Assembly: GCA_036825435.1 (NCBI GenBank)
Contig: DAISYG010000045.1
Location: forward strand, 1 to 16,271
Direction of reading: 5' to 3'
DNA length: 16,271 nt
Origin: UBA931 sp036825435
GTDB taxonomy: Bacteria > Pseudomonadota > Gammaproteobacteria > Burkholderiales > Casimicrobiaceae
The translations under genes and the position numbers were made by a program. The notes under the pieces were generated by a model. It did no database searches, had not been told where the DNA came from, and saw nothing but the letters and a program-made list of their open reading frames with translations. Positions within the stretch are counted from its first letter, which is position 1, and every line of letters begins with the position of its first letter. Of this stretch, positions 7,171 through 14,323 are shown in pieces.

Positions 7171-7598
7171 AGACCGCCCCTTCTGATTATCCAGCAGGTA
7201 CTTGGCGTTGGGGTATCTCCAGACCATGAAGCGTTAACGGATGTTGTGGCTTGATCATTAATGCTATTGACCGTATACACAAACCCGGTCATGCTGTCTA
7301 TTCCGGTTGCCGTTAAAAGATAGCCCGTGCCGCCGCCAGTTACTGTACATACATAAGTAAAATATTTGGTGTTACCAAGAGCGTTTATGGGGGTGCACAC
7401 GCCAGCGTAGGTGCGATTATCCATGAAGAACTGCTCTGCAATTACTCGTCGGTTCGCTAGTTCCGCCAAAGCTTCAGGGATCCTGCCTCTGATAATGTAG
7501 TCGGTATAGCTCGGATAAGCAATCGTCGCCAATATGCTTAAAATGGCGACGGTGATCATCACCTCAATCAGAGTAAACCCTTTATTTGCGCGTTTCAT
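7161..7598 (-). CDS. pilE: Type IV pilin-like protein, PilE family
   Basis: A 145-residue prepilin with a 7-residue leader MKRANKG, cut before FTLIEVMITVAILSILATIAYPSY, the classic type IV pilin N-terminus with glutamate at mature position 5. The later part fits the PilE minor pilin group: YIIRGRIPEALAELANRR, FFMDNRTYAG, and the C-terminal TCWIIRRGGLC pair that would close a disulfide loop; two more cysteines lie at GVC and YVC. Start taken at the ATG at 7598, because GAG lies about 6 nt before it; the ATG two codons upstream (7604) is an alternative. First gene of a two-gene unit with the fimT-like gene. The usual pilV, pilW, pilX and pilY1 genes of a minor pilin operon are not here. Whether it builds pili or a competence pseudopilus cannot be told from sequence. 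Confidence 0.85.
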   Translation of the reverse strand: MKRANKGFTLIEVMITVAILSILATIAYPSYTDYIIRGRIPEALAELANRRVIAEQFFMDNRTYAGVCTPINALGNTKYFTYVCTVTGGGTGYLLTATGIDSMTGFVYTVNSINDQATTSVNASWSGDTPTPSTCWIIRRGGLCA

Positions 7599-7674
7599 TT
7601 TCATCTCGTATGCCGGTTTTCGTTAACAGATACCATAACCATTTTCGCGTTGGCAAGCCAAGTCAGTTATGATC

Positions 7675-7745
7675 AACGGTTCGTCGTTTGCGATGGGCGG
7701 TTGCCCGGAATTCTTTGTGAACGCATTGCGAACAGACGAACCGTT
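7675..7745. repeat. Long imperfect inverted repeat upstream of gltX
   Basis: AACGGTTCGTC (7675-7685) is the exact reverse complement of GACGAACCGTT (7735-7745). Inside it, GTTTGCGATG (7686-7695) pairs fully with CATTGCGAAC (7724-7733) if two G-T pairs are allowed, leaving one unpaired A at 7734. The result is a 21-bp stem with a 28-nt loop. It lies between the divergent pilE and gltX genes and ends 6 nt before the candidate -10 box of gltX. Possible roles are an operator, a small RNA, a REP-like element, or a terminator (four T follow the right arm). Confidence 0.75.
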
Positions 7746-7751
7746 TTCCCG

Positions 7752-7762
7752 TAGAATATACT
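7752..7762 (+). promoter_or_regulatory. Candidate -10 region of gltX
   Basis: TAGAATATACT contains two overlapping -10-like hexamers (TAGAAT at 7752 and TATACT at 7757). The same GTAGAATA string recurs in the pyrG promoter. The best -35 (TTGCGA, 7726-7731) is 20 nt from TAGAAT, which is poor spacing, and it lies within the right arm of the inverted repeat. Confidence 0.35.
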
Positions 7763-7780
7763 CATTTGCTTGCAATAATA

Positions 7781-9217
7781 ATGCCAGATTTCACATCAAC
7801 CCCTGTCCGCACTCGCTTCGCACCCAGCCCTACCGGCTTTTTGCATCTGGGTGGCGCACGTACAGCACTCTTTTCCTGGGCTTATGCCCGCCATCATCGC
7901 GGGGCGTTCATACTGCGCATTGAAGACACAGACCGCGAGCGTTCGACGGAAGCCGCAACGCAGGCCATTCTCGATGGCATGTCCTGGTTGGGGCTCGGTT
8001 ATGACGAAGGGCCATTCTATCAGACACAGCGAATGGCGCGCTACCGGGAAGTGCTCGACAGCATGCTGGCGCAGGGGCTGGCGTACCATTGTTACATGAC
8101 GCAGGAGGAGCTCGATGCGTTACGAGAAGCACAGATGGCGCGCGGCGAAAAGCCGCGCTACGACGGACGTTGCCGCCCGGAAAACATGGTGGGGAAAACG
8201 CCACCCGCCGATGTGAAGCCGGTCATTCGTTTTCGTAACCCCGATCAGGGCTCGGTGGTTTGGGAAGATCGCGTCAAGGGGCGCATCGAGATTGCCAACA
8301 GCGAACTTGATGATCTCGTCATCGCGCGCTCGGATGGAACGCCAACGTACAATTTTTGCGTGGTGATCGATGACATGGATATGGGTATCACGCATGCCAT
8401 TCGAGGTGATGATCACGTCAACAACACGCCACGACAAATTAACATTTTTCGCGCTCTGGGCCATGAACCTCCTGTTTTTGCGCACGTGCCGACGGTTTTG
8501 GGCGAGGACGGACAAAAATTGTCCAAACGCCACGGCGCGGTCAGCGTGATGGAATATGAAGCCGCTGGGTATCTTCCCGAGGCGATGGTCAACTTTCTGG
8601 CACGTCTGGGCTGGGCGCACGGTAATGATGAAGTGTTTTCGGCGCGAACGCTTTGCGAATGGTTTGAGCTCGACGCAATCAACCCGGCGCCATCCCGTTT
8701 CAATACCGACAAGTTACGCTGGCTCAACCAGGAGCACATGAAAATGCTGTCGCCGGACGAACTGGGCAAGCGTTTGCTGCCCTATCTGCAACGGGAAGAC
8801 ATCGACACCACGCATGGCCCGGCACCTGCGGATGTCGCAGAACTGTTCCGTGAGCGGGCGGGAACGCTGGTGGAGATGGCCCGGGCAGCGCGTTTTCTGT
8901 ATGTCGCACCGGAGCCGGATCGTACACTGATCAACGAACAGATCCAAAGCCATAACCAACAAGCACTGGAAGAACTGATAGCGTCTTTCCAGACACTCGA
9001 CTGGACGCGTGAAGCGATTCACGGCGCGTTGAAGGATGCGGCAAAAAAGCATGGTCTGAAACCGCCGCACATCATGATGCCAACGCGGGCACTGGTGGCG
9101 GGAACGCTAACCACACCCGCGATCGACCGCATTCTGGAATTGCTGGGACGCGAAGAAACCGTGGCACGGATGCAAAGGGGTTTTCAGGCATCAGGAAAAT
9201 CAGATCGCGCGCAGTAA
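7781..9217 (+). CDS. gltX: Glutamyl-tRNA synthetase, GltX
   Basis: Class I aminoacyl-tRNA synthetase that attaches glutamate to tRNA-Glu; 478 residues (E. coli 471). The HIGH-type signature is HLGG at 22-25 in RFAPSPTGFLHLGGARTAL, and the KMSKS-type loop is K246-L-S-K-R. The Rossmann fold (RIEDTDRERS) and GVDDHVNNTPR-like stretch (here RGDDHVNNTPRQ) are intact. The E. coli enzyme has a zinc site C98-x-C100 ... C125-x-H127. Here the equivalent positions are C104-Y-M106 and C131-R-P133, with the 24-residue spacing kept, so two of four ligands are lost and zinc binding is unlikely; zinc-free GluRS enzymes are known. Whether it also charges tRNA-Gln (non-discriminating type) cannot be settled here. 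ATG 7781 gives the family N-terminus; no Shine-Dalgarno precedes it. Confidence 0.96.
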   Translation: MPDFTSTPVRTRFAPSPTGFLHLGGARTALFSWAYARHHRGAFILRIEDTDRERSTEAATQAILDGMSWLGLGYDEGPFYQTQRMARYREVLDSMLAQGLAYHCYMTQEELDALREAQMARGEKPRYDGRCRPENMVGKTPPADVKPVIRFRNPDQGSVVWEDRVKGRIEIANSELDDLVIARSDGTPTYNFCVVIDDMDMGITHAIRGDDHVNNTPRQINIFRALGHEPPVFAHVPTVLGEDGQKLSKRHGAVSVMEYEAAGYLPEAMVNFLARLGWAHGNDEVFSARTLCEWFELDAINPAPSRFNTDKLRWLNQEHMKMLSPDELGKRLLPYLQREDIDTTHGPAPADVAELFRERAGTLVEMARAARFLYVAPEPDRTLINEQIQSHNQQALEELIASFQTLDWTREAIHGALKDAAKKHGLKPPHIMMPTRALVAGTLTTPAIDRILELLGREETVARMQRGFQASGKSDRAQ

Positions 9218-9219
9218 TG

Positions 9220-9243
9220 ACGCCGTGGCTCCTTTGGCGTTTT
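9220..9243 (+). terminator. Possible weak terminator after gltX
   Basis: ACGCC (9220-9224) can pair with GGCGT (9236-9240), followed by TTTTCTT. The stem is only 5 bp and its right arm is also the -35 box of the pyrG promoter, so this is a weak candidate. Confidence 0.3.
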
Positions 9244-9262
9244 CTTCCGCTTCCAGTAGAAT
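9234..9262 (+). promoter_or_regulatory. Sigma-70 type promoter of pyrG
   Basis: TTGGCG (9234-9239), a 17-nt spacer and TAGAAT (9257-9262) make a good housekeeping promoter. Transcription would start near 9269, leaving a leader of about 18 nt before the pyrG ATG. It probably drives the pyrG-kdsA-eno-ftsB-methyltransferase run. Confidence 0.7.
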
Positions 9263-9286
9263 ACGCTTTTCTGTGGATGAACTCCC

Positions 9287-10933
9287 ATGACGAAATTCGT
9301 CTTTGTCACCGGTGGCGTGGTTTCCTCACTCGGGAAAGGTATCGCCGCCGCTTCACTGGCCGCCATTCTTGCTTCACGCGGCATCCGGGTTACCAACCTC
9401 AAGCTTGATCCCTACATCAACGTCGATCCGGGCACGATGAGCCCGTTTCAGCATGGCGAAGTGTTTGTGACCGAAGACGGCGCGGAAACCGATCTTGATC
9501 TCGGGCATTATGAACGTTTTACCGATGTCAGAATGCATCGTTGCAACAACTTCACGACCGGCCAGATTTATGAAAGCGTACTGCGCAAGGAACGGCGCGG
9601 CGCGTATCTTGGCGGCACGGTACAGGTCATCCCGCACATCACCGATGAAATCAAGGACTGGATCATGCGCGGCGCGGGCGATGCCGAAGTGGCAATCGTC
9701 GAAGTCGGCGGCACGGTTGGCGATATCGAGTCGCTGCCATTCATTGAAGCCGTGCGTCAAATGGGAATTACGTTGGGATCAGGCAACTGTTGCTACATCC
9801 ATCTGACGCTGGTGCCATACATCGCCACTGCCGGGGAAATGAAAACCAAACCGACGCAGCACTCGGTGAAGGAACTGCGCAGCATCGGTATCCAGCCGGA
9901 CGTGGTGCTGTGTCGCGCGGATCGCCCCCTGCCAGAAGGAGATCGACGCAAGATTGCCCTGTTTACCAACGTCACACCGGAAGCGGTAATTCCGATGCTC
10001 GATGCCGATTCGATTTACAAGATTCCGCTGAACCTGCAACGCGAGAAACTCGACGAAATCGTATGCAAAAAATTGACATTAAAATGCCCCGAGGCCGACC
10101 TGTCAAAATGGCGCGACCTGATCAACGCGCTGGAACATCCCGAGCACGAGATCACGATTGCCATGGTCGGCAAGTACGTTGACCTGACCGAATCGTATAA
10201 ATCCTTGACCGAAGCCCTGATACACGCGGGCATCCACACCCGAACCAAAGTCAATATCAAGTATTTCGATTCGGAAGATTTTGAAAAAAGCGGCGATGTG
10301 ACCGCACTCGCGCATGTTGATGCCGTGCTGGTGCCGGGCGGCTTTGGCAAACGTGGCGTTGAAGGCAAAATTCTCGCCATCCGTTATGCGCGCGAGAACC
10401 ATATTCCTTATCTGGGCATTTGCCTGGGCATGCAACTGGCGCTGATCGAATACGCGCGCCACAAGGCCGGTATCGACAATGCGAACAGCACCGAGTTTGA
10501 TGCCGACACCCCCAATCCGGTGGTGGCGCTGGTTACGGAGTGGCAGACACACGACGGGAAAATCGAGCATCGCTCGGAAGATTCCGAACTGGGTGGAACG
10601 ATGCGGCTGGGTGCACAAGTGTGCCATACCAAAGAAGGAACATTGGCACACCGTTTGTACGGCGACACGATCACCGAGCGCCATCGCCACCGCTACGAAG
10701 TGAACAATCATTATCTGCCACGCATCGAAGAAGCTGGTTTGACCGTAAGTGCACGTGCAGAAAGCGAACGCGCTGGCGGTGGCTTGTGCGAAACCATTGA
10801 GGTTGCCGACCACCCATGGTTCTTTGCCTGTCAGTTCCATCCGGAATTCACCTCCAACCCACGGCGCGGGCACCCGTTGTTCATCGACTTTGTTCGGGCA
10901 GCATTGAAGAAACAGCAGGCCGGGCAATCATGA
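9287..10933 (+). CDS. pyrG: CTP synthase, PyrG
   Basis: Makes CTP from UTP, ATP and glutamine in pyrimidine synthesis; 548 residues (E. coli 545). The N-terminal amidoligase domain starts with TKFVFVTGGVVSSLGKG (P-loop, about 8-18), followed by LKLDPYINVDPGTMSPFQHGEV and TDLDLGHYERF. The C-terminal class I glutamine amidotransferase domain has the nucleophile C379 in LGICLGMQ and the partners H518 and E520 in FHPEFTSNP. The candidate promoter lies 25 nt upstream. Its TGA overlaps the kdsA ATG (ATGA, 10930-10933), so kdsA translation is probably coupled. The pyrG-kdsA-eno order is common in beta- and gammaproteobacteria. Confidence 0.97.
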   Translation: MTKFVFVTGGVVSSLGKGIAAASLAAILASRGIRVTNLKLDPYINVDPGTMSPFQHGEVFVTEDGAETDLDLGHYERFTDVRMHRCNNFTTGQIYESVLRKERRGAYLGGTVQVIPHITDEIKDWIMRGAGDAEVAIVEVGGTVGDIESLPFIEAVRQMGITLGSGNCCYIHLTLVPYIATAGEMKTKPTQHSVKELRSIGIQPDVVLCRADRPLPEGDRRKIALFTNVTPEAVIPMLDADSIYKIPLNLQREKLDEIVCKKLTLKCPEADLSKWRDLINALEHPEHEITIAMVGKYVDLTESYKSLTEALIHAGIHTRTKVNIKYFDSEDFEKSGDVTALAHVDAVLVPGGFGKRGVEGKILAIRYARENHIPYLGICLGMQLALIEYARHKAGIDNANSTEFDADTPNPVVALVTEWQTHDGKIEHRSEDSELGGTMRLGAQVCHTKEGTLAHRLYGDTITERHRHRYEVNNHYLPRIEEAGLTVSARAESERAGGGLCETIEVADHPWFFACQFHPEFTSNPRRGHPLFIDFVRAALKKQQAGQS

Positions 10934-11778
10934 AACTGTGCCATTTTGACGTCGGAACCGATCGACCATTTTTCCTGATCGCAGGTCCCTGCGTGATCGA
11001 GTCGGAACAGTTGCAGATCGATGTTGCCGGGCAACTCAAGGAAATCACCGACGCGCTGGGTGTTCCGTTCATTTTCAAATCATCGTTCGACAAGGCAAAT
11101 CGCAGTTCACATCAAAGTTTTCGTGGCCCCGGGATCGACGAAGGTTTGCGCATACTGGCAGAGGTCAAGAAGCAGATCGGTGTGCCGGTACTCACCGATG
11201 TCCATACCGTCGACGAAATCACGGCGGTCGCGCAGGTGGTCGCTGTATTGCAAACTCCGGCATTCTTGTGCCGTCAGACCGATTTCATCCAGGCCGTCGC
11301 CACAGCGGGGTTGCCGGTAAATATCAAGAAAGGCCAGTTTCTCGCGCCGGAAGACATGAAACAGGTCGCCGCCAAAGCGCGTGCCGCCAGCGGCAAAGAT
11401 AATATTATGGTTTGTGAACGCGGTGCCTCATTCGGCTACCACAATCTGGTTTCCGACATGCGCTCGCTGGCCATCATGCGCGATACCGGATGTCCGGTGG
11501 TGTTCGATGCAACCCATTCGGTACAATTGCCCGGCGGACAGGGTGCCGTCAGCGGTGGTCAACGCGAATTTGTGCCGGTGCTGGCGCGGGCAGCCATTGC
11601 CGTGGGCATTGCCGGTATCTTCATGGAAACACACCCCGATCCCGACCATGCGCTTTCCGACGGGCCGAACATGTGGCCGCTGGCGCGCATGAAGGAACTT
11701 CTGGAAGTTTTGAAGCAATTGGATGAAACGGTGAAACGTGTACCATTTGCGGAAGAAAAGCCGCAACATTTCTTATAA
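10930..11778 (+). CDS. kdsA: 2-dehydro-3-deoxyphosphooctonate aldolase (Kdo-8-phosphate synthase), KdsA
   Basis: Condenses phosphoenolpyruvate with arabinose-5-phosphate to Kdo-8-phosphate, the precursor of the lipopolysaccharide inner core, so the organism has a Gram-negative envelope. 282 residues (E. coli 284). Signatures: FKSSFDKANRSS, SFRGPGIDEGL, PAFLCRQTDF and ERGASFGYHNLV. The metal-ligand set of metal-dependent KdsA enzymes (known from Aquifex) appears complete: C21 in IAGPC, the His in FDATHSVQ, the Glu in FMETHPDP and the Asp in LSDGPN. E. coli has Asn in place of the Cys and needs no metal. It therefore probably belongs to the metal-dependent class. Start at ATG 10930, overlapping the pyrG stop by 4 nt. 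Confidence 0.96.
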   Translation: MKLCHFDVGTDRPFFLIAGPCVIESEQLQIDVAGQLKEITDALGVPFIFKSSFDKANRSSHQSFRGPGIDEGLRILAEVKKQIGVPVLTDVHTVDEITAVAQVVAVLQTPAFLCRQTDFIQAVATAGLPVNIKKGQFLAPEDMKQVAAKARAASGKDNIMVCERGASFGYHNLVSDMRSLAIMRDTGCPVVFDATHSVQLPGGQGAVSGGQREFVPVLARAAIAVGIAGIFMETHPDPDHALSDGPNMWPLARMKELLEVLKQLDETVKRVPFAEEKPQHFL

Positions 11779-11779
11779 T
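11774..11779 (+). promoter_or_regulatory. Candidate -10 element for eno inside the kdsA end
   Basis: TATAAT spans the kdsA stop codon (TAA, 11776-11778), 27 nt before the eno start. A TTGCGG at 11747-11752 is 21 nt away, too long for an ideal -35. It may give eno extra transcription independent of pyrG. Confidence 0.35.
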
Positions 11780-11805
11780 TCGAAAAGATCGTTTGGAAAA
11801 CTATT

Positions 11806-13095
11806 ATGAGCTCTATTGTTGACATCATCGCTCGTGAAATTCTGGATTCGCGCGGTAACCCCACGGTTGAAGCCGATGTGGTGTTGGAGTCCGGCGTATC
11901 CGGTCGTGCTGCCGTACCATCAGGCGCTTCGACGGGGTCGCGGGAAGCGGTGGAGTTACGCGACGGCGATAAAAATCGCTATCTCGGCAAAGGTGTGTTG
12001 AACGCAGTGAATCATGTCAATACGGAAATTTGCGAAAGCCTGATTGGACTCGATGCCAGCGAACAGGCGCTGGTCGATCACACGATGATCGAACTGGATG
12101 GTACCGAAAACAAATCACGCCTCGGCGCAAACGCAATATTGGCGGTTTCTTGTGCGGTCGCCAAAGCGGCAGCGGAAGAATCCGGCTTGCCGCTTTATCG
12201 CTATCTCGGTGGCGCGGGTGAAATGATGTTGCCGGTACCGATGATGAACGTCATCAATGGTGGTGCGCATGCGAACAATAAAATCGATTTGCAGGAATTC
12301 ATGCTGGTGCCGCTCGGCGCGGGTAATTTTCGTGAAGCGTTGCGGCAAGGCGCGGAAGTTTTTCATACACTGAAAGCGATTCTCAACGGTAAAGGGATGC
12401 CGACGACCGTTGGTGATGAGGGTGGTTTTGCCCCCAATTTGCCGTCGAACGAAACCGCGCTGACGTTATTGATTGAAGCGATTAATGCGGCGGGCTATAC
12501 GCCGGGAACTGATATCGCGATTGCACTTGATTGTGCTGCCAGCGAATATTACAAAGACGGGGCGTATCATCTGGAAGGGGAAGGACGCAGCTTCACGTCG
12601 GCGCAAATGGTTGATTTGCTGGCGGGGTGGTGCGAGCGCTATCCGATCGTCAGCATTGAAGACGGGATGTCGGAGCATGACTGGACGGGGTGGCGCTTGC
12701 TGACGGAACGGTTGGGTAAGAAAGTGCAGTTGGTCGGCGACGATTTATTCGTGACCAACACACGCATTCTGAAAGAAGGTATTTTGCAGAATATTGCCAA
12801 TTCCATTCTGATCAAAATCAACCAAATTGGTACTCTGTCGGAGACCTTTGCCGCGATTTCAATGGCACAGCGCGCGCGTTATACCGCGGTGGTTTCACAT
12901 CGTTCCGGTGAAACCGAAGACAGCATGATTGCGGATATTGCCGTCGGCACTAATGCAGGACAGATCAAAACGGGCTCGCTGTCGCGCTCGGATCGTATTG
13001 CCAAATACAACCAATTATTACGTATCGAAGAAGACCTCGGTGATGCCGCACGCTATGCCGGGCGCGATGCGTTTTATAATCTGCTGCGGCACTAA
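11806..13095 (+). CDS. eno: Enolase
   Basis: Glycolytic enzyme converting 2-phosphoglycerate to phosphoenolpyruvate; 429 residues (E. coli 432). Signatures: AREILDSRGNPTVEADV at the N-terminus, SGASTGSREAVELRDGD, the catalytic glutamate E205 in GDEGGFAP, the metal ligands in IALDCAASE, SIEDGMSEHDW and LVGDDLFVTN, the catalytic lysine K337 in ILIKINQIGTLSET, and the SHRSGETEDSMIADIAV signature with K in GQIKTGSLSRSDR. Its product is also a KdsA substrate, which may be why the two genes stay together. It lies 27 nt after kdsA, and ftsB begins 9 nt after its stop. Confidence 0.98.
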   Translation: MSSIVDIIAREILDSRGNPTVEADVVLESGVSGRAAVPSGASTGSREAVELRDGDKNRYLGKGVLNAVNHVNTEICESLIGLDASEQALVDHTMIELDGTENKSRLGANAILAVSCAVAKAAAEESGLPLYRYLGGAGEMMLPVPMMNVINGGAHANNKIDLQEFMLVPLGAGNFREALRQGAEVFHTLKAILNGKGMPTTVGDEGGFAPNLPSNETALTLLIEAINAAGYTPGTDIAIALDCAASEYYKDGAYHLEGEGRSFTSAQMVDLLAGWCERYPIVSIEDGMSEHDWTGWRLLTERLGKKVQLVGDDLFVTNTRILKEGILQNIANSILIKINQIGTLSETFAAISMAQRARYTAVVSHRSGETEDSMIADIAVGTNAGQIKTGSLSRSDRIAKYNQLLRIEEDLGDAARYAGRDAFYNLLRH

Positions 13096-13104
13096 CGATA
13101 CACC

Positions 13105-13419
13105 ATGCGCGTCCTTTCTCTGATCTTTTTTGCGTTGATACTGTTGTTGCAGTATCCGATCTGGTTGGGGAAAGGCGGCTGGTTGCAGGCGCACGCATTG
13201 AGTCAGGAGTTGGAAACGCAACGGGTGAGCAATGCGCTGCTGAAATCGCGCAACGATGCGTTAGCAGCCGAGGTGGTCGATCTGAAAACCGGTTTGGAGG
13301 CCGTCGAAGAGCGGGCGCGCACCGAAATGGGGATGGTGAAAAAAAACGAAATCTATTTCCAGTTTCAACCCAGCGCACGTCAGCCGCGTCGAGACAATAG
13401 CGCCGCACCTGCGCGATGA
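13105..13419 (+). CDS. ftsB: Cell division protein FtsB
   Basis: Small single-pass inner-membrane divisome protein that forms a complex with FtsL and FtsQ; 104 residues (E. coli 103). A short cytoplasmic start (MR) leads into a membrane helix at about 3-20 (LSLIFFALILLLQYPIWLG), then the conserved GKGGW and a periplasmic coiled coil from about 30 to 70 (LSQELETQRVSNALLKSRND, then AAEVVDLKTGLEAVEERAR). The family end ARTEMGMVKKNEIYFQF is present, with a short Pro/Arg-rich tail. Its position directly after eno matches the usual eno-ftsB order. The TGA overlaps the ATG of the next gene by 4 nt. Confidence 0.95.
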   Translation: MRVLSLIFFALILLLQYPIWLGKGGWLQAHALSQELETQRVSNALLKSRNDALAAEVVDLKTGLEAVEERARTEMGMVKKNEIYFQFQPSARQPRRDNSAAPAR

Positions 13420-14201
13420 CCATTGTTGCCGTGACGTCGTCGCACAATGAGCGTCTGAAATTGGCAGCACGTTTGTTGCGTTCGGCGCACGAGCGCCGCA
13501 AAAGTGCGTTGTGCGTTCTCGAAGGCGAACATCTGATCGAAATGTATGTGGCGCAGCATGGCGCGCCGACAGCGCTCATTATCACGGAAGCGTTTCAGCA
13601 ACATCCGCTGGTGTCTCGTTGTCAGCAAACCGCTGATGTTTGCGTTGTCAGCGATGCGCTTTTTTCGGCAACGGCAACACTTCCTTCTGAAGTTGGCATG
13701 CTGGCGATGGTATCCATTCCATCGCCTCGCACGACGTTTGGCACGTTTCACTTGTTACTCGAAGATGTGCAGGATCCGGGCAACGTGGGGACGATGTTGC
13801 GTAGCGCGGCGGCAGCGGGCGTGACGCATGCGATTTTCAGCAAAAACAATGCAGCTGCGTGGTCGCCCAAGGTGTTGCGGGCGGCGCAAGGCGCGCACTT
13901 TCTGTTGGACATTGTTGAGGATGTGGACGTTGTGGGTTGGGCGCGGCAGTTCCGTTGCCAAGGCGGAAAAATAGCGGCGATGGTCGCGCATGGCGGCAGC
14001 GATCTTTTTCAGTGTGATCTTTCGTGTTTGCTTCTGGCTGTGGCGGTGGGTAACGAAGGCAGCGGGCTCAGCACCGCTCTTTTGGAGCAGACGGACTGGC
14101 AGTTGACGATTCCGATGCCGGGTGCGATGGAGTCGCTCAATGTCGCTTCCGCGGCAGCCATCGTGCTTTTCGAATGTGTTCGCCAGCGGCGCGCGTGCTG
14201 A
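13416..14201 (+). CDS. SpoU/TrmH family RNA 2'-O-methyltransferase
   Basis: A 261-residue SPOUT-class enzyme that uses S-adenosylmethionine to methylate a ribose in rRNA or tRNA. The N-terminal 100 residues (SSHNERLKLAARLLRSAHERR, CVLEGEHLIEMYV) are the substrate-binding domain of the RlmB/TsnR-like group. The catalytic knot domain has the three SpoU motifs: DPGNVGTMLRSAAAAG (from 120), AVGNEGSGLS (from about 210) and IPMPGAMESLNVASAAAI (from about 235). The target nucleotide cannot be told from sequence. It starts inside the ftsB stop (ATGA, 13416-13419), so it is probably the last gene of the pyrG-eno-ftsB transcript. Confidence 0.92.
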   Translation: MTIVAVTSSHNERLKLAARLLRSAHERRKSALCVLEGEHLIEMYVAQHGAPTALIITEAFQQHPLVSRCQQTADVCVVSDALFSATATLPSEVGMLAMVSIPSPRTTFGTFHLLLEDVQDPGNVGTMLRSAAAAGVTHAIFSKNNAAAWSPKVLRAAQGAHFLLDIVEDVDVVGWARQFRCQGGKIAAMVAHGGSDLFQCDLSCLLLAVAVGNEGSGLSTALLEQTDWQLTIPMPGAMESLNVASAAAIVLFECVRQRRAC

Positions 14202-14248
14202 ATACGCATTTTTTCATGCGCAGCCTGTTTTTTCTCGGCATCTCGTTC

Positions 14249-14254
14249 TAAAAT
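14249..14254 (+). promoter_or_regulatory. Candidate -10 element of aspS
   Basis: TAAAAT in the 122-nt gap between the methyltransferase gene and aspS, with TGTTTT (14226-14231) 17 nt upstream as a poor -35. The same gap holds a short hairpin, CGCAT (14205-14209) with ATGCG (14216-14220). A run of six T begins 6 nt beyond it, so it is at best a weak terminator. Confidence 0.3.
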
Positions 14255-14312
14255 AGAAAATTACGCCGAATATTCCGGATCAGTGGTATTCAGCGATTTT
14301 TGGCTTTCCATT

Positions 14313-14317
14313 GGAGA
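14313..14317 (+). promoter_or_regulatory. Shine-Dalgarno site that fixes the TTG start of aspS
   Basis: GGAGA lies 6 nt before the TTG at 14324, ideal spacing. The family N-terminus KRTNYCG begins directly after this codon, whereas the in-frame TTG at 14300 has no such site and would add eight unrelated residues. Confidence 0.8.
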
Positions 14318-14323
14318 AATATT

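Noticed and set aside
10103..10927. A 274-codon open frame on the - strand inside pyrG
   Set aside because: Complete overlap with intact pyrG and no recognisable motif; a shadow frame.
14205..14231. CGCAT/ATGCG hairpin plus T run as terminator of the methyltransferase gene
   Set aside because: The stem is 5 bp and the T run starts 6 nt after it, so it does not meet the form of an intrinsic terminator.
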